Assembly (NCBI GenBank): GCA_902464115.1
Contig: CABQIF010000046.1
Coordinates: 1 to 14,637 of the forward strand
Reading direction: 5' to 3'
DNA: 14,637 nucleotides
DNA from: an uncultured Ruminococcus sp.
GTDB taxonomy: Bacteria; Bacillota; Clostridia; Oscillospirales; Ruminococcaceae
The translations under genes and the position numbers were made by a program. Below the pieces are notes generated by a model. That model made no database searches and was not told the DNA's origin. It was given only the letters and a program-made list of their open reading frames with translations. Of this stretch, positions 1-6,982 are shown in pieces (position 1 is the stretch's first letter; every line of letters starts with the position of its first letter).

Positions 1-36
1 TCTGACAAAACAATACTGTATGTGAAAAGATATATC

Positions 37-128
37 CAAATTTTCAGGAAAGCTTTTATGAAAAATAGCCAAAACCACACACAAATTTTCAGTGTTTTTG
101 TAGATTGACAAATCCTCCTGAAAAGTTG
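37..128. repeat. Three copies of an 11-bp element at the pectate lyase promoter
   Basis: CAAATTTTCAG occurs at 37-47 and again, exactly, at 82-92, starting 45 bp apart. Its reverse complement occurs with one mismatch (CTGAAAAGTTG) at 118-128, which fills most of the spacer between the -35 and -10 boxes of the promoter at 105-134. Two copies upstream and one inside the promoter is a layout seen for transcription factor sites. The region is AT-rich, so chance is possible, and the regulator is unknown. Confidence 0.4.
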
Positions 129-134
129 TATATT
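105..134 (+). promoter_or_regulatory. Sigma-A-type promoter of the pectate lyase gene
   Basis: A perfect -35 box TTGACA lies at 105-110 and TATATT (5 of 6 to consensus) at 129-134, separated by 18 bp. Transcription would start near 141, leaving a leader of about 55 nt before the TTG start at 197. No other promoter is evident upstream in the window. Confidence 0.75.
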
Positions 135-149
135 TAAATTAAATGGTTC

Positions 150-178
150 ACAGCCAAACTCAGATTACTGGGGGCTGT
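150..178 (+). other. Leader hairpin just upstream of the pectate lyase ribosome site
   Basis: ACAGCC (150-155) pairs with GGCTGT (173-178), with an inner CAG/CTG stem at 161-163 and 168-170. The hairpin starts about 10 nt after the predicted transcript start and ends 5 nt before the AGGAGG ribosome site (184-189). It could protect the 5' end of a long mRNA or tune translation. It is too small to be a known riboswitch. Confidence 0.35.
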
Positions 179-196
179 ATATGAGGAGGATCTATC

Positions 197-3100
197 TTGA
201 AACACACATTTTCATTCAAAAAGGGCATGGCAGCTGCTCTGGTTGCCGCTGTCACAGCGGTTGCCTCGCTTCCATCCCAGATGCTGGGATTTGCAGCAGA
301 TGCTGTTCCGGCAGCCGATGCCACATGGGAGGAAAACCTTTCGCTGCTGGCTTCCAGCAGTGTTTCCATCACCAAATCCATGGGGTATTTTGAAGGAGCT
401 TATGCAGAATGGCAACCCGTCAGCGGTGCAACCGGTTACAATGTTTATTGTGACGGCGTACAGCTGGACAGCATGCTGATCCGGCAGTACAAAGACGGTC
501 ATTTCCGTGCGGACGCCTTGGGTCTGAAAGCTGGCAGCCACACCCTGAAAATCGTTCCGGTCAAGGGAACAAGTGAATTGTCCGGTGCAGCAGAAGCGAC
601 TGTTTCCGTAGAAGCCAATGACAGAAGCGGTTTTGGCTTTGTAGAAGGCACTTCTTCCGGTGCATACAACGAAGACGGCACACTGCGTGCGGATGCCGTT
701 GTTGTCTATGTCACGAATGAAAATAAAGATACGGTTACTGCAAGCCTGAACGCACAGGGCGAGGGCAATGTCACTGTAACTGGTGTACAGAAAATCATCA
801 ATGCCTATAAAAAAGGCAAGGAAACCCGTCCGCTCTGCCTGCGAATCATCGGCAACATCACTGACCCGACTGATTTGACGAAGGGTGATTTGTATGTGGA
901 CACCGCAAAGGCTGGCATGACCATTGAAGGCGTCGGCAACGATGCCGTTTTAAATGGCTTTGGTCTGGTTATGAAGAACTGCTCGAATGTTGAAGTTCGG
1001 AATCTGGGCTTCATGAACTGCAACAGCTCTGAAGGTGATGACTGCGGTTTGCAGCAGGACAACGACCATATCTGGGTACATAACTGCGATTTCTTCTATG
1101 GCGATGCCGGTTCCGATGCCGACCAGGCAAAGGGTGACGGTGCATTGGATACCAAAAGATCTACTTATGTTACCCACTCTTACAACCACTTCTGGGATAA
1201 CGGCAAGTGCAACCTGCAAGGCATGAAGAACGAAACTGAAAGCAATTACATCACCTACCACCACAACTGGTATGACCATTCTGACTCCCGTCACCCTCGG
1301 ATTCGTACCTGCTCCGTACACAGCTATAACAACTACTTTGACGGAAATGCAAAGTATGGTGTTGGCGTTACCATGGGTGCTTCTGCATTCGTAGAAAACA
1401 ACTACTTCCGGAACTGCAAAAATCCAATGATGAGTTCTGGACAGGGTACGGATACATTGGGTGAAAAAGGCACATTCTCCGGCGAACCCGGCGGTATCAT
1501 CAAGGCTTATAACAATGTCATTGTTGGTGCTTCCAGCTATATTCCATATGCTGAAAACAACACCAGCTTTGATGCTTATGAAGTTTCTTCTCCTTCGGAA
1601 ACCATTCCGAGCAGTGTTACAGCTCTTTCCGGTGGTTCGACTTATAACAACTTCGATACCGATAGCAGCATTATGTACAGCTACACAGCTGACGCTCCGG
1701 AAGATGTTCCGAGCATTGTAACGGCACACGCTGGCCGTGTGGACGGCGGCGACTTCCAGTGGCAGTTTGACAACTCTGTCGATGATGAAAGCTATGCAGT
1801 CAATCAGGAATTGAAAAATGCTCTGGTTGCTTACACTTCTTCCATTGCCCACATCGGCAGCGGATTCAGTGACAGCGGAAATACACCGCAGGTTACAGAA
1901 ACCAAACCTGCTGCCACCACAACTTCTACAACTACAACCACCATTACCACCACAAAGAGCGGCGTTGCAACCACTGTTCCAGCTGGCACAACAACAAAAC
2001 CGACACCGGTTACAGGTGCTCTGTACTGTGCCCCGAATGCAAAGGGTGTTGGTACGATGGATGACCCGATGGACATCTACGAAGCGATTCAGAAGGTTTC
2101 CGCTGGTCAGACCATTTACCTGCTCGATGGTACTTATGAACTGAGCGAAATGATTGTCATCGACAGCAACAACAATGGTACTGAAAATGCATATAAAACC
2201 ATTTCTGCTTATCCGGGTGCAACTGTAAAGCTGGACTTCAGCGGACAGGGTGCAGCAGACGGATCAAAACGTGGCGTGGTACTGGATGGCGATTACTGGA
2301 AATTCTATGGCTTTGAAATCACCAAGGCTGCGGATAATGGTATGCTGCTTGCCGGCAGTCACAACCGCATTGAAAACATGGTCTTCAATGATAATCAGGA
2401 CACCGGCTTACAGATTTCTCGTTATAACACCAGTGCTGCAACCATTGCAGATTGGCCAAGCTATAACCTGATTTTGAATTGTACCTCTAAGAATAACTGC
2501 GACAATGCCACCATGGAAAATGCAGATGGTTTTGCTGCAAAGCTGACCTGCGGCGAAGGCAATGTATTTGATGGCTGTATGGCATACAACAACAGCGATG
2601 ATGGCTGGGATCTGTTTGCAAAATCGGCAACCGGCCCGATCGGCGTTGTAACCATTCAGAACTGCGTTGCATTCCGGAACGGCTTTACCGAATTCGGGGA
2701 AGGCTATGGCAACTGCGATGGTAACGGTTTCAAACTGGGTGGCAGCGGCGTTGGCTCTGCTCACATCGTTGAAAACTGCCTGTCCTTTGAGAACCTGCAC
2801 TGCGGTTTCACGGACAACAACAACCCGAAACTCGGCACGTTAATCAACTGCACTGCCATCAACAACAACGGCGAAGGTACGGGCAAGCCGAACTTCTCCT
2901 GCTATCGTTGTACCGACCCGGGCTGCGATTTCGACAACCTGATGTCTTATTATGACGCTTCTATCTTCCTGTCAGATGCAAAGCTGAAAGGCGGTGCATC
3001 GAATGATAAGTACGTTGGTACTTACAACAATGGTGTTTATTACAACAGCGGTTATTATCTGGTTGAGTCCGATACCGCAATCACCAACGGGGCAAAGATC

Positions 3101-4024
3101 GGCACGAAGTTTGCAGGCCCAACTGCTTCCGACTTCATCGCATTGACGAAAGCTCCGGAACAGGGAACGGATTTCCACAAGGTTTGGAGAAATGCAGATG
3201 GCTCTTTGAATCTGGGCGGTCTGTATGAAACAAAGACCGATGGCAAGTATGGAACGATGGGCTATCACCTCAGCAATAGCGATACGCCAATCGTTACAAC
3301 CACAACCACCTCCGGACAGAATCCAACCACAACTACCACGACAACAACTGTAAAGCCGACTACTACAACCAGTGGCAAACAGAGCGAAACACCAACTCCA
3401 GCTGGTGCACAGATTCATGACTTTACCGCAAACGGCAAGAACAGCAGCTTCTACACCATCACTGGTAATCTGGCAACCAACAAAGGAACTGTTTCTTACA
3501 ACGGTTTGACCTTGACCCAGAGCCTGAAAATGGAATCTGCAACTTCTATCGGATTCATCAACACTGCAAACGGTGACTTGACCCTCGTATTTGTCGAACC
3601 GAATGCAACCGTTAAGGTAGACGGTACAAAGTATACTGCAAACGGCGACGGTATCATTCAAGTTTCTGTATCTGCTGGCACACACACCATTACCAAGGCA
3701 GATACTGCAAACCTGTACTACATGGTATACGCTGACCAAGGCGGAACAGTTGTTACTACAACCACAACCACCTCTGCTACAACCACAACAACTCCGAGTC
3801 AGTCAAAGGATAACATCGGTGACGTTAACCTCGATGGCGTTGTAGACGTTTTGGATGCTGTAATGTTGAACAAATACTTGGCAAATGTTGTACAGCTGAG
3901 CGATCAGGCTCTGCGGAATGCAAACTGTGATCAAAGAGGCGACAGTGTCAACAATGTTGGCGATGAAGATACAACCGCTTTGATGGAATTCGTATTGAGC
4001 GTTGTGGAAAACCTGCCACTCTAA
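197..4024 (+). CDS. Secreted multimodular pectate lyase, PL1-PL9-CBM77-dockerin
   Basis: This extracellular enzyme cleaves pectin backbone (polygalacturonate) by beta-elimination and is probably docked on a cellulosome. The 1275 residues comprise a signal peptide (1 to about 34), an FN3-like domain (about 55-138), a PL1 lyase (about 146-555), a Thr-rich linker (567-607), a PL9 lyase (about 608-1025), a Thr-rich linker (1030-1069), a CBM77-like pectin-binding module (about 1071-1180), a third Thr-rich linker (1184-1206) and a dockerin (1207-1275). PL1 shows probable calcium ligands D314 and D318 and the RHPRIR motif, where R365 matches the family's catalytic arginine. PL9 shows calcium ligands D777, D801, D802 and D805 and probable base K846. 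The dockerin has one canonical calcium loop (D1209-D1220) and one irregular loop (N1243-D1258). The start is TTG: AGGAGG sits 7 nt upstream, an in-frame stop lies at 182-184, and the next Met (residue 11) would cut into the signal peptide. The architecture matches RfPL1/9 of Ruminococcus flavefaciens, recalled from the literature and not searched. Confidence 0.93.
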   Translation: MKHTFSFKKGMAAALVAAVTAVASLPSQMLGFAADAVPAADATWEENLSLLASSSVSITKSMGYFEGAYAEWQPVSGATGYNVYCDGVQLDSMLIRQYKDGHFRADALGLKAGSHTLKIVPVKGTSELSGAAEATVSVEANDRSGFGFVEGTSSGAYNEDGTLRADAVVVYVTNENKDTVTASLNAQGEGNVTVTGVQKIINAYKKGKETRPLCLRIIGNITDPTDLTKGDLYVDTAKAGMTIEGVGNDAVLNGFGLVMKNCSNVEVRNLGFMNCNSSEGDDCGLQQDNDHIWVHNCDFFYGDAGSDADQAKGDGALDTKRSTYVTHSYNHFWDNGKCNLQGMKNETESNYITYHHNWYDHSDSRHPRIRTCSVHSYNNYFDGNAKYGVGVTMGASAFVENNYFRNCKNPMMSSGQGTDTLGEKGTFSGEPGGIIKAYNNVIVGASSYIPYAENNTSFDAYEVSSPSETIPSSVTALSGGSTYNNFDTDSSIMYSYTADAPEDVPSIVTAHAGRVDGGDFQWQFDNSVDDESYAVNQELKNALVAYTSSIAHIGSGFSDSGNTPQVTETKPAATTTSTTTTTITTTKSGVATTVPAGTTTKPTPVTGALYCAPNAKGVGTMDDPMDIYEAIQKVSAGQTIYLLDGTYELSEMIVIDSNNNGTENAYKTISAYPGATVKLDFSGQGAADGSKRGVVLDGDYWKFYGFEITKAADNGMLLAGSHNRIENMVFNDNQDTGLQISRYNTSAATIADWPSYNLILNCTSKNNCDNATMENADGFAAKLTCGEGNVFDGCMAYNNSDDGWDLFAKSATGPIGVVTIQNCVAFRNGFTEFGEGYGNCDGNGFKLGGSGVGSAHIVENCLSFENLHCGFTDNNNPKLGTLINCTAINNNGEGTGKPNFSCYRCTDPGCDFDNLMSYYDASIFLSDAKLKGGASNDKYVGTYNNGVYYNSGYYLVESDTAITNGAKIGTKFAGPTASDFIALTKAPEQGTDFHKVWRNADGSLNLGGLYETKTDGKYGTMGYHLSNSDTPIVTTTTTSGQNPTTTTTTTTVKPTTTTSGKQSETPTPAGAQIHDFTANGKNSSFYTITGNLATNKGTVSYNGLTLTQSLKMESATSIGFINTANGDLTLVFVEPNATVKVDGTKYTANGDGIIQVSVSAGTHTITKADTANLYYMVYADQGGTVVTTTTTTSATTTTTPSQSKDNIGDVNLDGVVDVLDAVMLNKYLANVVQLSDQALRNANCDQRGDSVNNVGDEDTTALMEFVLSVVENLPL

Positions 4025-4076
4025 GATTACACTGAATCTTAATTGTAATCATTCGCTTCTCCTCTTTCAATTTTAA

Positions 4077-4117
4077 AAAATCGGCAGTCGTACCTATTTC
4101 GCACGGCTGCCGATTTT
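4077..4117. terminator. Bidirectional terminator, pectate lyase / AEC transporter
   Basis: A 15-bp stem with one G-T pair joins 4077-4091 and 4103-4117, with an 11-nt loop. The stem is flanked by an A-run (4075-4080) and TTTT (4114-4117), so it can end transcription from the pectate lyase on + and from the transporter on minus, whose stop is 32 nt away. The short stretch 4025-4148 holds nothing else. Confidence 0.85.
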
Positions 4118-4148
4118 GTTTTGATTTTCATTCTATTTTTTATTTTAT

Positions 4149-5117
4149 TTAAATGTATTGCAGTGTCCGCAAAATAAATAGCCACATCGTCAATGTGAAT
4201 GCACTGCACAACGTCGTCATCATAACCGAACAAGCGGTTAATGTTCCACGATGTCCCATATTTCTTGCCATGACAAAACAGCTTCCAGTTGTTGCACTGC
4301 CCAGCATCACCAAAATGGCAATCAGCTTTTCTGTCCGGAATCCAAACGCAACCGCCAACGGTAAAAACAATGCACAGAACAACAGCAATTTCGTTGCGGT
4401 AATGCCCAGCGTTGCCGGAAGTTTGCCCTTTGCATCCTGCCACTGAAACGATGCTCCTAAAGCAATCAGGGAAAGCGGTGTTGCCATATTGCCCAGATAA
4501 GAAACCGACTTCGAAAGAATCACTGGTTGTGGAATCCGCAAAATTGACCACAACATACCAACGACAATTCCCAAAATAATCGGATTCGTTGCAACATTTT
4601 TCAACGTCTTTAAGAGCAATGCCTTTCGGTTTGGTTTCGGCTGTCCTTCTGTCTGCGGAGCAGTCAGAGAGAGTACCACCACTGCAATGATATTATAAAG
4701 CGGTACTGTTCCGACAATCATCAAGGCTGCCATTGTTGCTTCGCCGTAGATGTTCTTGACAAAGGCGATTCCTAAAATTGCAGCACTGCTGCGGTAGGCT
4801 GCCTGAATAAATTCCCCACGGTCTGCCCGCTCCCGATGCAGCAGTGACAGCAAAAAGGCAATGCCAATGCTCACACTGGTAATGCAAAAACAAAACAGTA
4901 CAAATTTGGTATCCCAAACCGACTGAAAATCTGCGGTCGACAAGTCCATAAATAACAATGCTGGCAGCAGCACCTTAAAGGCAAACTGATTCAGTTTCTG
5001 GGTCGTATGGTCATCCAGCAAGTGGATTCGCTGTAAAAAGAACCCCAACGCCATCATTAAAAAAATGGGAATCGTTGCGTTTAAACTGAAGATTAAGTTG
5101 TTGGTAAACGTCTGCAT
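4149..5117 (-). CDS. AEC (auxin efflux carrier) family membrane transporter
   Basis: This 322-residue integral membrane protein belongs to the AEC family (Mem_trans fold). Bacterial members move organic acids such as malate, or other small anions, across the cytoplasmic membrane, but the substrate here cannot be read from sequence. Hydrophobic segments fill two halves separated by a charged cytoplasmic loop at about residues 153-165 (QTEGQPKPNRK), consistent with 10 helices in two repeats. Typical AEC patterns are IPIFLMMALGFFLQR near the N terminus, ATNPIILGIVVGMLW after the loop, and PLSLIALGASF in the second half. The length is normal for the family. The start is the ATG at 5117 with GGAGGAAG at 5125-5132 and 7 nt spacing. 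It has its own promoter (5150-5178) and enolase upstream has its own terminator, so it is probably monocistronic. No adjacent metabolic gene hints at a substrate. Confidence 0.85.
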   Translation of the reverse strand: MQTFTNNLIFSLNATIPIFLMMALGFFLQRIHLLDDHTTQKLNQFAFKVLLPALLFMDLSTADFQSVWDTKFVLFCFCITSVSIGIAFLLSLLHRERADRGEFIQAAYRSSAAILGIAFVKNIYGEATMAALMIVGTVPLYNIIAVVVLSLTAPQTEGQPKPNRKALLLKTLKNVATNPIILGIVVGMLWSILRIPQPVILSKSVSYLGNMATPLSLIALGASFQWQDAKGKLPATLGITATKLLLFCALFLPLAVAFGFRTEKLIAILVMLGSATTGSCFVMARNMGHRGTLTACSVMMTTLCSAFTLTMWLFILRTLQYI

Positions 5118-5149
5118 AAAAAATCTTCCTCCTTCGTTGCATCCTTTTC

Positions 5150-5178
5150 AGTGTATCCCATTTTTCGAGATTTGTCAA
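5150..5178 (-). promoter_or_regulatory. Promoter of the AEC transporter gene
   Basis: On the minus strand a perfect TTGACA (5173-5178) lies 17 bp from TACACT (5150-5155), which matches TATAAT at 4 of 6 positions. The predicted start of transcription near 5143 leaves a leader of about 25 nt containing the ribosome site. Confidence 0.65.
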
Positions 5179-5218
5179 TGCAGATTTTTTGCAGGAATCA
5201 CATCTCCAGAACATCATA

Positions 5219-5259
5219 CAAAAAGAAAACCGGCTGGCAGAATTACTCCCGCCAGCCGG
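5219..5259 (-). terminator. Rho-independent terminator of enolase
   Basis: Read on the minus strand, CCGGCTGGC (5251-5259) pairs over 9 GC-rich bp with GCCAGCCGG (5230-5238), followed by a T-rich tract (TTTTCTTTTTG, 5219-5229). It lies 34 nt beyond the enolase stop codon and separates enolase from the AEC gene promoter. It has no matching T-run on +, so it acts in one direction only. Confidence 0.85.
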
Positions 5260-5292
5260 CTTCCCCATCATCTTTTATCAAATAGGAAGGAT

Positions 5293-6591
5293 TTATCTTT
5301 TTACATTGAATGCCTGCATGCCCGGATATACGGCTGCATCGCCCAGTTCTTCTTCAATCCGCAGCAGCTGGTTGTACTTTGCAACCCGTTCGCTTCTGCT
5401 CGGTGCACCAGTCTTGATCTGGCAAGTGTTCAGAGCAACTGCAAGGTCTGCAATGGTGGTATCTGCTGTTTCACCAGAACGGTGAGAAGAAATTGCAGTA
5501 TAACCTGCCTTGTGTGCCATCTTGATGGCTTCCAGTGTTTCGGAAACGCTACCGATCTGGTTCAGCTTAATCAGAATGGAGTTGCCGCAGCCCAGAGAAA
5601 TCCCCTTGGACAACCGTTCGGTATTCGTTACAAACAGGTCATCACCAACGAGCTGTACCTTGTCGCCCAGTTCCTTGGTCAGCTTCTGCCAGCCTTCCCA
5701 GTCTTCCTCGTCCAGTGCATCTTCGATGGAGATGATCGGATACTTTTCTACCAGGTCAGCCCAGTGCTGAATCAGTTCATCCGATGTGAAATCTCTACCA
5801 GACTTCGGCTGGTGATAATAGCCCTTGCCCTTTTCGCTCTTCCATTCTGAAGAAGCAGCGTCCATTGCAATCATGAAATCCTTGCCCGGTTCATAGCCAG
5901 CAGCCTTGACTGCTTCCAGAATGGTTTCAATGGTTTCATCATCGCTGGACAGGTTCGGTGCAAAGCCGCCTTCGTCACCAACGGAGGTTGCCAGACCCTT
6001 TGCCTTCAGAATCTTTGCCAGACTGTGGAATACTTCTGCACACCAACGCAGTGCTTCCTTAAAGGTCGGAGCACCAACCGGCATGATCATAAATTCCTGT
6101 GTATCAACGGTATTGGTTGCATGTGCACCACCGTTCAAAATGTTCATCATCGGAACCGGCAGTCTGTTGCCAGATACGCCGCCCAAGAACCGATACAGCG
6201 GAATATCCAGAGAGATTGCAGCAGCTCTTGCAGCTGCAATGGAAACTGCCAGAATGGCATTTGCACCCAGATTGGACTTGTCCTTTGTGCCATCTGCTGC
6301 GAGCATTGCCCGGTCAACTGCATAGATATCAGAAGCATCCAACCCAACCAGTGCATCATTGATGGTGGTGTTGATGTTTTCTACTGCCTTGGTAACACCC
6401 TTACCGCCGTAACGAGCCTTGTCGCCGTCCCGCAGTTCCAGTGCTTCAAATTCACCAGTGGATGCACCGCTCGGTGCAGTACCTCTGCCAATGGTTCCAT
6501 CTGCCAGCAAAACTTCTGCTTCTACAGTCGGATTGCCTCTGGAGTCCATAATTTCTCTGCCGATGACCTTTTCAATTTCCAAATAAGCCAT
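5293..6591 (-). CDS. eno: Enolase (phosphopyruvate hydratase)
   Basis: Cytoplasmic glycolytic enzyme that interconverts 2-phosphoglycerate and phosphoenolpyruvate with two magnesium ions. The 432 residues are full length for a bacterial enolase. Visible active-site features are the mobile loop SGAST (41-45), general acid E207 in GDEGGF, metal ligands D244, E290 and D317, catalytic base K342 in LIKLNQIGS, and the phosphate-binding SHRSGET (369-375). The open frame extends 39 codons further upstream, but I start at the ATG at 6591 because the protein then begins MAYLEIEKVIGREI as other enolases do, and GGAAAGGAA (6599-6607) lies just upstream. It stands alone, not in the gap-pgk-tpi-pgm operon found in many Firmicutes. 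A strong promoter with an overlapping palindrome (6741-6754) and a leader of about 155 nt suggest regulation. Confidence 0.98.
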   Translation of the reverse strand: MAYLEIEKVIGREIMDSRGNPTVEAEVLLADGTIGRGTAPSGASTGEFEALELRDGDKARYGGKGVTKAVENINTTINDALVGLDASDIYAVDRAMLAADGTKDKSNLGANAILAVSIAAARAAAISLDIPLYRFLGGVSGNRLPVPMMNILNGGAHATNTVDTQEFMIMPVGAPTFKEALRWCAEVFHSLAKILKAKGLATSVGDEGGFAPNLSSDDETIETILEAVKAAGYEPGKDFMIAMDAASSEWKSEKGKGYYHQPKSGRDFTSDELIQHWADLVEKYPIISIEDALDEEDWEGWQKLTKELGDKVQLVGDDLFVTNTERLSKGISLGCGNSILIKLNQIGSVSETLEAIKMAHKAGYTAISSHRSGETADTTIADLAVALNTCQIKTGAPSRSERVAKYNQLLRIEEELGDAAVYPGMQAFNVKR

Positions 6592-6633
6592 TTTATTCGT
6601 TCCTTTCCTGATGGTAATCTGTGTGATTGGGAA

Positions 6634-6718
6634 AACCGGATTGTGATTTCCGTACGAATGCCTTTTTATTCTGACCTTCCTACGGATTTTTATACCTGCT
6701 GTTTGCATGATTCCGGTT
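6634..6718 (-). other. Nested inverted repeats in the enolase leader
   Basis: The enolase transcript should carry about 155 nt before its start codon. In it, 6712-6718 can pair with 6634-6640 (7 bp, AACCGGA/TCCGGTT), and inside that 6681-6686 can pair with 6649-6654 (6 bp, TCCGTA/TACGGA). The two helices nest and could form one elongated structure upstream of the ribosome site. It matches no riboswitch class I know, and short repeats like these can occur by chance. Confidence 0.25.
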
Positions 6719-6728
6719 GCAGGTTGTT

Positions 6729-6754
6729 GGTTAGTTCTATCTAACCATGGTTAG
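6729..6754. promoter_or_regulatory. Candidate operator: 14-bp palindrome at the enolase promoter
   Basis: CTAACCATGGTTAG (6741-6754) is a perfect 14-bp palindrome. It overlaps the last two bases of the enolase -10 box (6753-6758) and covers the expected transcription start near 6746. An extra half-site GGTTAG lies at 6729-6734, exactly 20 bp from the same half-site in the palindrome (6749-6754), about two helical turns. A repressor bound here would block transcription. I cannot name the regulator. Confidence 0.5.
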
Positions 6755-6781
6755 TATAGCATAACCGCCCGATTCTGTCAA
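6753..6781 (-). promoter_or_regulatory. Strong sigma-A promoter of enolase
   Basis: On the minus strand TTGACA (6776-6781) is followed after 17 bp by TATACT (6753-6758). The near-consensus boxes and ideal spacing fit an abundant glycolytic enzyme. The candidate operator at 6741-6754 overlaps its -10 end. Confidence 0.85.
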
Positions 6782-6880
6782 GTTCCTTTTCTATGTTTTT
6801 ACACTTTGTTCATTTTTTAAATTGCTTCTATTCGACAAAAATTCCCACTTCTATCTTCAAAAAGAACCCGATTTCGTTTC

Positions 6881-6909
6881 TTGACAAGCCTATTTGAAAA
6901 TGGTATAAT
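6881..6909 (+). promoter_or_regulatory. Perfect-consensus promoter of the tandem dockerin genes
   Basis: TTGACA (6881-6886), a 17-bp spacer and TATAAT (6904-6909) match the sigma-A consensus at all 12 positions. Transcription should start near 6916, about 67 nt before the first gene. The divergent enolase promoter lies about 100 bp away, and the gap 6782-6880 holds no gene. Confidence 0.88.
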
Positions 6910-6982
6910 CAAGGTAAGCTGCATGCTTTTTCAAGATGTCTGGTTTCCGGAATGATTTTCCAATCGACAGAAAGGAGTCTTT

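Noticed and set aside
181..393. 70-residue frame starting at the ATG at 181
   Set aside because: Its start overlaps the AGGAGG used by the TTG start at 197 and it has no ribosome site of its own. The protein has no recognisable features.
950..1852. 300-residue open frame on minus
   Set aside because: It lies antisense to the PL1 domain, has no ribosome site and its translation has no family features. The opposite-strand protein has clear catalytic motifs.
1895..2017. ACN-rich tract as a possible CRISPR or microsatellite array
   Set aside because: It is coding sequence for a Thr-rich interdomain linker with irregular codons. There are no spacers or fixed repeat unit.
2972..3739. 255-residue open frame on minus
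   Set aside because: It is antisense to the PL9/CBM77 part of the pectate lyase and is rich in Cys and Ile as expected of a shadow frame.
6592..6708. 39-codon N-terminal extension of enolase
   Set aside because: The added residues are not enolase-like, have no ribosome site, and would consume the leader. The ATG at 6591 has a good site.
6025..6744. 239-residue open frame on + over enolase and its leader
   Set aside because: It is a shadow of enolase, Cys-rich, without a start signal, and runs through the eno promoter region.
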